DNA of 64,000 nt from Emydura subglobosa (lineage: Eukaryota > Chordata > Testudines > Chelidae), in the NCBI GenBank assembly GCA_007922225.1, contig ML679961.1, positions 61,817,430 to 61,881,429 on the forward strand, read 5' to 3'. Both the position numbers and the translations under genes were made by a program. Below are positions 22,003 through 30,676 of the stretch, one piece after another. The notes below the pieces were generated by a model, which was given only the letters and a program-made list of their open reading frames with translations, was not told the origin of the DNA and ran no database searches. The first letter of the stretch is position 1, and each line of letters begins with the position of its first letter.

Positions 22003-24345
22003 ATTATAGAAGATTAGAGTTGGAAGGGACCTCAGGAGGTCATCTAGTCCAACCCTCTGCTCAAAGCAGGACTAACATCAGCTAAATCATCCCAGCCAGG
22101 GCTTTGTCAAGCCACAGCTTAAAAACCTCTCAAGATGGAGATTCCACCACCTCTCTAGGTAACCCATTCCAGTGCTTCACCACCCTCCTACTGAAAATTT
22201 TTTCCTAATATCCAACCTAGACCTCCCACACTGAAACTTGAGACCATTGCTCCTTCTTCTGTCATCTACTACCATTGAGAACAGCCTAGCTCCATCCTCC
22301 CTGGAACCCCCTTTCAGGTAGTTAAAGGCTGCTATCAAATCCCCTCTCATTCTTCTCTTCCACAGACTAAACAAGCCTTGTTCCCTCAGGCTCCCCTCAT
22401 AAGTCTTGTGCTCCAGCCCCCTAATCTTTTTTGTTGCCCTCCGCTGGCTTCCCTCCAACTTGTCCACATCCTTTTTGTAGTGGGGGGCCCAAAACTGGAC
22501 ACAATACTCCAAATGAGGCCTCAACAATGCCGAATAGAGGGGAATAATCACTTCCCTTGATCTGTTGGCAATGCTCCTACTAATGCAGCCAAATATGCTA
22601 TTAGCCTTCTTGGCAACTGGGGCACACTGCTGACTCATACCCAGCTTCTTATCCACTGTAATCCCCAGGTCCTTTTCTGCAGAACTGCTGCCTAGCCCGT
22701 CGGTCCCCAGTCTGTAGCTGTGCACGGGTTCTCCCATTCTAAGTGCAGGACTCTGCACTTGTCCTTGTTGAACCTCATCAGATTTCTTTTGGCCCAATCC
22801 TCCAATTTTTCTAGGTGACTCTGTATCTTATCCATACCTTCCAGGGTATCTACTACTCCCCTAGCTTAGTGTCATCTGCGAACTTGCTGAGGGTGCAATC
22901 CACCCCATCCTCTAGATCATTAATAAAGATGTTGAACAAAACCAGCCCCAGGACTGACCCCTGGGACACTCCGCTTGTTACCGGCTGCCAGCTGGACATA
23001 GAGCCATTGATCACTACCCCTTGAGCCTGATGATCAAGCCAGCTCTCTATCCATTTCATAGTCCATTCATCCAACCCATACTTCTTTAACTTGCTTATAA
23101 GAATACTGTGGGAGACTGTATCAAAAGCTTTGCTAAAGTCAAGGTATATCACATCCACCGCTTTCCCCACATCCACAGAGCCAGTCACCTCTTCATAGAA
23201 GGCAATCAAGTCGGTCAGGCATGACTTGCCCTTGGTGAATCCATGTTGATTGTGCCTGATCACCTTCCTCTCTTCCAAGTGCTTTAAACTGGATTCCTTG
23301 AGGACCTGCTCCATGATTTTTCCAGGGATTGAGGTGAGGCTGAGCAGTCTGTAATTCCCTGTATCCTCTTTCTTCCCTTTCTTGAAGATGGGCACTATGT
23401 TTGCCTTTTTCCAATCATCAGGGACCTCCCCCAATTGCCACGAGCTTTCAAAGATAATAGCTAATGGCTCTGAAATCACATCAGCCAACTCCCTCAGCAC
23501 CCTTGGATGCATTGCATCTGGCCCCATGGACTTGTGTATATCCAATCTTTCTAAATAGTCTTGAACCTGTTCCTTCAGCATTGAGGGATGTTCACCTCCT
23601 CCCCATTCTGTGCTGCCCAGTGTAGTAATCTGGGAACTGACCTTGTCTGTGAAGACAGAGGCAAAAAAGGCATTGAGTACTTCAGCTTTCTCCACATCCT
23701 CTGTCACTAGGTTGCCTCCCCCATTCTGTAAGGGGCCCACACTTTCTCTAATCGTCCTCTTGTTGGTAACATACCTGTAGAAACCCTTCTTGTTCCCCTT
23801 CACGTCCCTTGCTAGCTGCACACTCCAATGGCGCTTTGGCCTTCCTGATTTCATTACTGCATGTTCGAGCAGTAATTTTATAATCCTCCCTAGTCATCTG
23901 ACCAAGCTTCCACTTCTTGTAAGCTTCTTTTTTGTGTTTAAGCTCACCAAAGACTTCTTTGTTAAGCCAAGCTGGGTGCCTACCATATTTGCTATTCTTT
24001 CTGCACATCGGGATGGTTTGTTCCTGCACCCTCTATCAGGTTTCTTTAAAATACAGCCAGCTCTCTTGGATTCCTTTCCCCCTCCTATTAGCCTCCCAGG
24101 GGATCCTGCCCATCAGCTCCCTAAGGGACTCAAAGTCTGCTTTTCTGAAATCCATGGTCCATATCCTGCTGTTCTCCTCTCTTCCTTTTGTCAGGATCCT
24201 GAACTCTACCATCGCATGGTCACTGCTGCCTAGGTTGCCACCCATGTCTACTTCCCCTAACAAATCTTCCCTGTTTGTGAGCAGCAGGTCAACAGGAGCA
24301 TGGTCCCTAGTTGGTTGCTCGAGCACTTGCACCAGGAATCATACT
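22003..24345 (-). mobile_element. CR1 LINE, 5'-truncated, 2.3 kb
   Basis: The 3' end lies at the left (GAATTATAGAAGATTAGAGT, GGAAGGGACCTCAGGAGGTC). The copy runs through the whole reverse transcriptase and into the end of the endonuclease domain, where it stops at about 24345. It sits inside a MIR element, which dates it as younger than the MIR. It is the best preserved CR1 in the window. Confidence 0.95.
22177..24340 (-). pseudogene. CR1 ORF2: endonuclease end plus reverse transcriptase
   Basis: ORF2 nicks target DNA and reverse-transcribes CR1 RNA there. From the 5' side: 24332-24036 carries the endonuclease C-terminus (HAPVDLLLTN, GSSDHAMVEF, with the family's SDH motif), then stops. 24029-23748 is the linker with a basic stretch (PAWLNKEVFGELKHKKEAY). 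23854-22853 holds the RT (333 codons) with catalytic Asp in [13 protein letters not shown], motif [11 protein letters not shown] and catalytic FADD, then ends just after FADDTKLGE. 22797-22177 holds the thumb and C-terminus ([32 protein letters not shown]). At least three frame breaks or stops separate these blocks, so it is inactive. Confidence 0.92.
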
Positions 24346-24400
24346 TTCCTTTGTAGAGTGTTTGAGCTCCTTGGTGAAAAAAATACAGTAGTATTATTCT
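24346..24400 (+). mobile_element. MIR/CORE-SINE, right part
   Basis: CCTTTGTAGAGTGTTTGAGC and TATTATTC are the MIR tail, resuming after the CR1 insertion and in line with 21866-22002. Confidence 0.65.
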
Positions 24401-24483
24401 TAAAGGTGTTTCAGAGGAACTAAGCACTGATCTGACCACCTGGATTTGTTGTATATTCAAATAAGGCAGCTCTGAATAAGGGA

Positions 24484-24701
24484 AAAACAGGGTTACTTAC
24501 CAGTAACTGTTGTTCTTCGAGATGTGTTGCTCATATCCATTCCATTATAGGTGTGTGAGCGCCCCGTGCACAGATTCCCGGAACTTTTTTCCCTTAGCTA
24601 GCTCCGTAGGGTCGGCTCCGACACCCCCTGGAGTACCGCACTCATGCCGTGGTACTTAGGGCGCTGCTGACCCTGCGGGCCCTTAGTCCCTTCTTTCTGA
24701 C
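24484..24701. repeat. DIRS left inverted terminal repeat with outer 61 nt
   Basis: From about 24530 to 24700 it is inverted to the right repeat at 30490-30676 with about 9 differences over 165 aligned positions (my count by eye). The outermost part differs between ends: this side carries AACAGGGTTACTTACCAG, the right side carries a CTCTCTTCAAGTGATTGC tip. Such unequal tips are normal in DIRS elements, since each tip has its own copy in the ICR. Confidence 0.88.
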
Positions 24702-24731
24702 GACTCCGACAGCGGGGACGGAGGGTGGGTT

Positions 24732-24835
24732 TGGAATGGATATGAGCAACACATCTCGAAGAACAACAGTTACTGGTAAGTAACCCTGTTTTCTCTCTTC
24801 GAGTGATTGCTCATATCCATTCCATTGTAGATGAT
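24732..24835. repeat. DIRS internal complementary region (ICR)
   Basis: 24732-24792 is the exact inverted copy of the left terminus 24484-24544 (61 of 61). Directly after it, CTCTCTTCGAGTGATTGC (24793 onward) is the inverse of the right terminus near 30639-30676, with one G/A difference in the first 35 nt and another at its inner edge. The junction of the two tips in the ICR is what a circular intermediate of a DIRS element uses to rebuild its ends. Confidence 0.9.
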
Positions 24836-24866
24836 TAAATAGCCATACCTTGGAGGTGGGTAGGAG

Positions 24867-26300
24867 TCAACGGTGAGTTGCTCTCATCAGGACGGCCCTG
24901 CCGAAGCCCGTGTCCTCTCTTGTCTGCTGCACGATGGTGTAGTGGTACGTGAAGGTGTGGACCGACAACCAGGTTGCTGCTTTGCAGATGTCCTGCAGGG
25001 GCACTCCTCCTAGGAAGGCCGCAGATGAGGCCTGGGCTCTGGTTGAGTGCACTGTCACAGCTCCTGGAAGCAGCACCTTTGCCCACTCGTAGCAGGTTTT
25101 AATACAGGCGGTGATCCAGGTGAAGATGTGCTGGGTGGAGACAGGTGAGCCCTTCATCCGATCTGCCACTGCCACGTATAGCTGCATTGACCTCCGGAAT
25201 GGCCTGGTCCACTCTATGTAGAAGGCCAAGGCTCGTCTGACGTCCAGCGAGTGCCATCTCCGCTCCTCCTCCGAACCGTGTGGTTTGGGAAAGAACACGG
25301 GGAGGAAGATATTCTGGTTATAATGGAACTGAGACACCACCTTAGTAGGAAGGTTGGGTGGGGCCTCAGCTGGACCTTATCTTTATAAAAGACAGTGTAG
25401 CGGGGCTCCGAGGTTAAAGCCCTGAGTTCGGAGACCCTCCTGGCCGATGTAATGGCCACTAGGAAGGCTACCTTCCAGGAAAGGACGAGCAGTGGGCATG
25501 TAGCCATGGGCTTTAAGGGGGGTCCCGTCAACATGGTGAGGACCAGGTTTAAATCCCAGGGAGGCACCGGGTCACAGACCTGAGGGTATAGCCTCTCCAC
25601 CCCTTTGAGGAACCTAGCTGACATGGGGTGAAAGAACAGGGTACACCCTTCCATCGGCTGGTGAAAAGCCAAGATAGCTGCCAGGTGCACCTTTAGGGAC
25701 GCCAGTGCTAAACCCTGGAGCTTCAGGTGGAGCAAGTACTCCAAGATCGCCTGTATGGGCGAACCGGACGGTAGGATACCCTGGGACTCTGCCCAACAGG
25801 AAAACCATTTCCACTTGGCCTGGTACACAACCTGAGTGGAGGGTTTTCTGCTGCACAGCAGAATCTGTTGGACCTGTGCCGAGCAGGCTCTCTCTCCCTC
25901 GTCAGCCACAGAGTCTCCATGCGTCAGGTGGAGGGAGTCCAGGTCCGGGTGCAGCAGGCGACCTTGGTCCTGTGAGAGCAAGTCATGATGTCTCGGGAGC
26001 GGGATCGGCTTGTCGATGGACAGGTCGAGCAGCATGCTGTACCAGTGCTGCCGCGGCCAATCCGGCGCAATCAGTATCACTTTCGCTCTGTCCCCCTTGA
26101 TTTTCAAGAGGACCTTGGGCATGAGCGGAATACATGAGGGTCCCCGTCCAGTCTAGAAAGAACGCGTCGGAGAGGGAGCCCGGCTCGCAACCCCGAAGCG
26201 AGCAGAAACTTGGGCACTTCCTGTTCCAGGATGACGTGAACAGGTCCAGTTGGGGATCCCCCCACTTCCGGAAGATCGAAGTCACCACCTCCGGGTGCAG
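24867..26300 (-). pseudogene. DIRS tyrosine recombinase (YR), frameshifted
   Basis: The recombinase integrates the double-stranded circle. Upstream linker 26288-26125 (FRKWGDPQLDLFTSS) leads by a small indel near 26120 into the frame 26122-25214, with SSRKPSTQ-like core-binding region at codons 90-105 (SRKPSTQVVYQAKWKWF) and the first catalytic Arg at codon 229 in SARRVSEL. A one-base deletion near 25345 moves the rest to 25340-24867, with catalytic HSTR (codons 98-101) and the nucleophile Tyr in HTFTYHY (codon 124). All R, HxxR and Y positions are present, so the damage is confined to two frameshifts. The gene ends 75 bp before the ICR. Confidence 0.9.
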
Positions 26301-26303
26301 TGA

Positions 26304-27790
26304 TCAGTCATGGCGGGGTAAGAACGACCTGCTGAGGCGGTCCGCCTCATTGTTCCTGACCCACGGGAGGTGAGAGGCCGATATGTGAAAATCGTGTCTC
26401 ACGGCCAAGTCCCAAAGATCGGTAGCCTCCTGGCAAAGAGCCAAGGAGCGCGCTCCCCCCGGTCTGTTTATGTAAAACATGGCCGCTGTGTTGTCCGTAA
26501 GAACCTGAACCATCCTGCCCCTCAGGAATTTGATGAAGACCTTGCAGGCCAAGTGGACTGCCCTGAGCTCCTTGACGTTTATATGGAGAGCTCTTTCGTG
26601 TGGTGACCCGAGTCCCTGGGTGCTCAGGTCCTTGCTGATGTGAGCCCCCCAACCCTCGTCTGAGGCGTCCATTATTAGAGTCACTGGGGGGGCCAAGTCC
26701 CGGAAGGGGACTCCCTGCATAACCTCCCTGGGGTCCCTCCACCAGACCAGGGAGGACAGTACCTGGGAAGGAACTGTGACCACCTTGTTGAGCCAGTGTC
26801 TGGCCAGTGCATAGACTGAGGCCAGCCACCCTCGGAGGGGCCTGAGCTTGAGGCGAGCCAGCCTCACCACGTAAGTACATGCCGCCATATGTCCCAACAA
26901 CTGGAGGCAATGCCTGGCTGTCGTCGTGGGGGACCTGTTCTGATCGGCGATTATGGCGGAGATGGCCTCGAATCAAGCCTGTGGGAGGAAGGCTCTGGCC
27001 TGCGTGGCATCCAAGATGGCCCCTATAAACTCTATGCGCTGCACAGGGGTGAGAGTAGACTTCTGCTCGTTGATGAGCAGCCCCAGTCTGGTCCATGTGG
27101 TGCAGGTAAGAGCCAGGCTGTTCCTCACATGGGCCCTGGACTTGACCCAGATCAGCCAGTCGTCCAGGTAGGGGAATATCTGGACCCCCTTGCGGCGCAG
27201 GTGGGCCGCTACCACTGCCCTCCATTTTGTAAACACCCTTGGCGCGGACAAAAGGCCAAAGGGTAGGGCCGAAAACTGGTAGTGGCACGCAGCTACCATA
27301 AACCTTAAGAATTTTCTGTGACCTGGAAGGATAGTGATGTGAAAATACGCATCCTTCAGGTCGAGGGCGGCATACCAATCCCCTGGATCTAGGGTGGGAA
27401 TGATGGAGGCCGGGGAGACCATATGGAACCTGGTGCGCCTGAGAAACTTGTTCAGACAGCGGAGGTCCAGAATCAGCCTCAGGCCCCCCTTGGCCTTGGG
27501 AATCAGAAAGTACCTCGAGTATAGCCCCCTTCCCTGTTCCTGTGGAGGAACCTCCTCCACTGCCCCGAGTACAAGGAGGGAGTTGATCTCCTGCATGAGG
27601 AGTTGATCATGAGAGGGGTCCCTGAAGAGGGACTGGGTAGGGGGAAGGTTGGGTGGGAAGGCCGTAAACTACAAAGCGTAGCCCCGGACGACTATGCCAA
27701 GGACCCACTGGTCCATAGTAACAGCCTCCCATTCGGCGTAGTATGGCCGAAGTCTGTGGGAGAATAATTTGGGGTGATCCAGAGGGGAAG
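26304..27790 (-). pseudogene. DIRS reverse transcriptase and RNase H
   Basis: This polymerase copies element RNA. The frame runs from the gag end (about 27810) to 26304 in one register, interrupted by TAG near 27670 and TGA at 26973; the TGA reads as a C-to-T change of CGA. RT lies at 27596-26973: RYFLIPKAKGGLRLILDL, motif A LDLKDAYF (Asp 79), motif B QFSALPFGLLSAPRVF, and catalytic YLDD at codons 143-146. RNase H lies at 26900-26304 with Asp in LIMDASDEGWG (78), Glu in VKELRAV (111) and Asp in VLTDNTAA (126). Both catalytic sets are complete. The frame ends at 26304 and the linker to the recombinase continues in another frame. Confidence 0.92.
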
Positions 27791-27816
27791 AAGAGGTGCC
27801 ACCCTTGTGCACCCCA

Positions 27817-28986
27817 TCAAAACTTCTTATGGGGTGCACTGCCCTTGTTTGGGCCTTGCTGGGACCCTGCAGGGGGCCCCTGCCGATCGCGACGGTTGGG
27901 CACCCGGTAATGCTCCTGACCCCTCCTGGGCTGAGCGGGTCTGGGTGGCAGCCTTGGTTGGGGCTGCGGCTGCCTCTGGGGCTGAGGGCGGCCCTGGCGC
28001 CTCGAGGCCTGAGGGGTGTATAGCCCTAGGGATCTCAGGGTGGCTCGTGAGTCCTTCAGGGCATACAACTTTTCGTTTGTCCTCTCGGAAAAGAGGCGGG
28101 CGCAGTCGAAGGGGAGGTCCTGAATCGACTGCTGGATCTCCTGAGACAGACCAGACGCTTGCAGCCAGGAGCAGCAGCGCATGGCAATGGCTGACGCTAT
28201 TGCCCTGCTGGCAGCATCTGCTGCGTCACTGGTTGACTGAAGTGTCACCTTAGCCACCGCCACTCCCTCCTGCGACACAGTGGCGAAGTCAGTGGCCTGG
28301 TCCGGGGGCAACTCCGAGGAAAACCTCTTCAAGGAAGACCAGAGGTTCAAATTGTACCTGCCAAGGAGGGCCTGATGGTTAGCGACCCTCAGCTGTAGGG
28401 CTGCCGTAGAATACATTTTACGCCCGAAGAGGTCCAGCTTTTTGCTGTCCTTGTCTTTTGGGGTATTGCCTTGGCCTCCCTGGCGATCCCGCTGGTTTAC
28501 TGCATCCACCACGAGGGAACCCAGAGCAGGATGCGTGTACAGGAACTCGAACCCCTCCCTGGGAACATAGTATTTGCGCTCTGCACTTTTCGAGGTGGGA
28601 GCTATCGAGGAGGGGGTCTGCCAGAGGCTCTTAGCAATCTTCATCACCCTCTCATGAACGGGGAGGGCCAACCTAGATGGGCCTGCTGTGTCCGAGACCG
28701 CAAAGAGGGGGTCCTCCTCCTCCGAGAGCTCCTTAATCTCCAGGCCCAGATTGTCTGCCACTCTCCTCAGGAGGTCCTGGTGGGCCCGGAAGTCAAAGAG
28801 GGGGGCCTTGTGGTCCCTGGCCGCCGCCTCATCAGGGGAGGAGGAGGAGGATTGAGGAAGAACCCCTGTAGAAGGACCTTCCTCTGGGTCAGACCCTTCC
28901 TCCAAAGGGTTACCCTCCTGTGCCCCGACAGGAAGGGGCACTGGTTGGGCCTCTGAGGTCTGAACTGAGGCGGTCCCTTGACCCAT
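27817..28986 (-). CDS. DIRS gag-like protein, C-terminal two thirds
   Basis: A 389-codon open frame at the position of gag in DIRS elements, where it should package the RNA. Acidic N-terminal part (EEGSDPEEGPS, SEEEDPLF), a central conserved-looking region (KKLDLFGRKMYSTAALQLRV), and a basic glutamine/arginine/proline-rich tail (GRPQPQRQPQPQPRLPPRP) likely to bind nucleic acid. It ends HKKF-stop, and the pol frame overlaps this end in another register without its own nearby ATG, so pol is probably reached by frameshifting or reinitiation (inference). The first ATG at 28986 is unlikely to be the native start; coding remains continue to 30343. Confidence 0.82.
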   Translation of the reverse strand: MGQGTASVQTSEAQPVPLPVGAQEGNPLEEGSDPEEGPSTGVLPQSSSSSPDEAAARDHKAPLFDFRAHQDLLRRVADNLGLEIKELSEEEDPLFAVSDTAGPSRLALPVHERVMKIAKSLWQTPSSIAPTSKSAERKYYVPREGFEFLYTHPALGSLVVDAVNQRDRQGGQGNTPKDKDSKKLDLFGRKMYSTAALQLRVANHQALLGRYNLNLWSSLKRFSSELPPDQATDFATVSQEGVAVAKVTLQSTSDAADAASRAIASAIAMRCCSWLQASGLSQEIQQSIQDLPFDCARLFSERTNEKLYALKDSRATLRSLGLYTPQASRRQGRPQPQRQPQPQPRLPPRPAQPRRGQEHYRVPNRRDRQGPPAGSQQGPNKGSAPHKKF

Positions 28987-28989
28987 CTG

Positions 28990-30343
28990 AGCGCCCCAAG
29001 GCCCCCAATATGGGCATTGCCAGGGGCCTTGAGGTCATGCAGGTGCCGATGTGGGAACCTGCTGGGTCATCTCCAGGTGTCCCACCTTGAATCCAGAGCC
29101 ACTTGAATGGTGCTTATGGGCCCTGGAAGGGGAGCGGCTCTGGGACGATGAAGATCTCCGGTTCCGGTGCCTATGGTGTCGATGAGGGGAAGAGCTGCTG
29201 GAGGAGCTGTAGCTGGAATGACTCCTCCGTCAAGAAGACTTGCAGCAACACTTCTCAGATCTGGAATGGGAGCAGTGTCGCCTCCACCGTCGCGACGCTG
29301 ATCGGGAACGTGATGAGTCCCTCGGTGCAGAGGCGCTCGGTACCGAGGCAGGCGGTGCCGAGACAGGTGGTGCCAGACGGGCGATGCCGATGCACTCGGT
29401 GCCAGAGCAGACGGTGCCGGGGCGGACAGTGCCAAGGCCAGTGGTGCTGCGATGCACAGTGCTGATGTACTCGGTGCCAAGGTAGTCGGCGGCGCCGAGG
29501 CAGGCAGCATTGGGGATTGGTACCGAGCTGGGCTCTGCACTGGAGTACCGGAGCCCATGCTAAGGTCCCCACTCGAGGCGGAACTGTAGCGCCTTTGCCT
29601 CGAGCGTTTGCCCCTGGACCGCCCTCAGTGCTGCGGTGCTGGGGAGCTCAACGACCCGGAGTCGGAGCTAGGAGGGGAGCCCACACTCTCTACCCTCCTT
29701 GACCGTCTGGGGGGAGACCTCGACTCCCGTCTTCTCCACCCAATGGGGCCACCCAATGCGGGTTTACCCCGAGACACCGGTCCCGGAGCCCTCGGCCGAG
29801 GGGGGACAGAGGCGTAGGCAGCCCCATGAGGGCACGTGCCGCAACGAAAGCCTTCAGTGTCGACGGCCCTTGCAGAGGCACTCCCCCACCCCCAGGAGTC
29901 GGGGGAGGCTCTCTGTGAGGAGATGCCGGTGCCGGAGTACTCTCCATGGCACGTGGCTGGGGCATCTCCTGCTGCACCCCCTGCTTTCCCGGTAGCAGGG
30001 GAGAGTCCATGGGAGCGGCTTCCAGCTGCTTTTTCTTCTTCAGCACCGCAAGCAGTGCTGGTGCCGGCGCCGGGGCCGGTGGGGCGCTCCGCACCGACGA
30101 GACACTCGGTGCTGCAGGTGAACACGAAGGCTCAGAGTCTGGCCGGAGCGCGGACTCCATCAGGATTGCTTTCAGCCTTGTGTTCCTTTCTTTCTGGGTC
30201 CATGACTTGAAGGACCTGCAGATCCTGCACTTCTCCTTTCTGTGTTGCTTCCCAAGGCATCAGAGGAAACGGTCGTGAGGGTCACTCACTGGAAAGGATT
30301 TTGCACAAGTAGTGCAGGCTTTAAAGCCCATAGAGCCAGGCAT
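28990..30343 (-). pseudogene. DIRS gag N-terminal region, broken
   Basis: Begins at ATG 30343 (MPGSMGFKACTTCAKSF) and shows paired cysteines (CTTC, then CRIC about 35 residues on) with an intervening His, a zinc-finger-like start. A TGA near 30275 interrupts it. The frame resumes as 30160-29690 with an alanine/proline-rich run (PPAPAPAPALLAVLKKKKQ), then shifts to 29558-29067. The span 29330-29480 is a degenerate GGCACCG-rich repeat coding for Ser/Ala/Pro-rich or Arg/His-rich peptide depending on frame. Several indels lie between here and the open frame that starts at 28986. Confidence 0.7.
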
Positions 30344-30489
30344 GGCTCAATCCTAGCCCCTTAGGGCACTATCTACTTAACTACTTGCTAACTACTAACT
30401 ACCGCTAGAACTAAACAATCAAAGCTAACACTAAGGAATGCTACTTGCGTTTGCGTGCAAGTGGCAGACGTTCCGGTAACCGTCACAGG

Positions 30490-30676
30490 CAGAAAGAAGG
30501 AACTGAGGGCCCGCAGGGTCAGCAGCGCCCTATGTACCACGGCATGAGTGTGGTACTCCAGGGGGCGCCGGAGCCGACCCTACGGAGCTCGCTAAGGGAA
30601 AAAAGTTCCGGGAATCTGTGCACGGGCCGCGCACACACCTATAATGGAATGGATATGAGCAATCACTTGAAGAGAG
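30490..30676. repeat. DIRS right inverted terminal repeat
   Basis: Inverse of 24530-24700; the outer tip ends CACTTGAAGAGAG at 30676. It also carries GGAATGGATATGAGCAAT, which together with the left repeat and ICR gives three copies of the ATATCCATTCC motif at the element's edges. Confidence 0.88.

Larger units (their letters stand above)
24484..30676 (-). mobile_element. DIRS-type tyrosine-recombinase retroelement, near full length
   Basis: About 6.2 kb, coding strand minus. Order from its 5' side (right): right inverted terminal repeat, gag with zinc-finger-like N-terminus, RT/RNase H, tyrosine recombinase, internal complementary region (ICR), left inverted terminal repeat. The recombinase instead of an integrase, the inverted rather than direct terminal repeats, and an ICR matching both outer termini are the defining traits of DIRS elements. 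No target duplication is visible at the ends, as expected for recombinase-mediated insertion. The element is GC- and CpG-rich in an AT-rich setting. Gag and pol carry several frameshifts and stops. Confidence 0.93.

Noticed and set aside
23790..24423. Plus-strand frames of 147 and 163 codons at the CR1
   Set aside because: They are antisense to CR1 endonuclease and RT and have no recognisable domain.
24484..24544. Interpretation as an isolated MITE or cruciform hairpin
   Set aside because: The second arm is followed directly by the inverse of the distant right tip, which only a DIRS internal complementary region explains.
26347..27378. 343-codon minus frame overlapping the RT
   Set aside because: It is in another register from the RT/RNase H frame and shows no motif, while the competing register carries YLDD and the RNase H residues.
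27774..28956. Long plus-strand frames inside the DIRS element (159 and 161 codons), and others at 25705, 26889 and 29699
   Set aside because: They lie opposite gag, RT and YR frames with clear motifs and arise from the GC-rich composition of the coding strand; no domain is visible.
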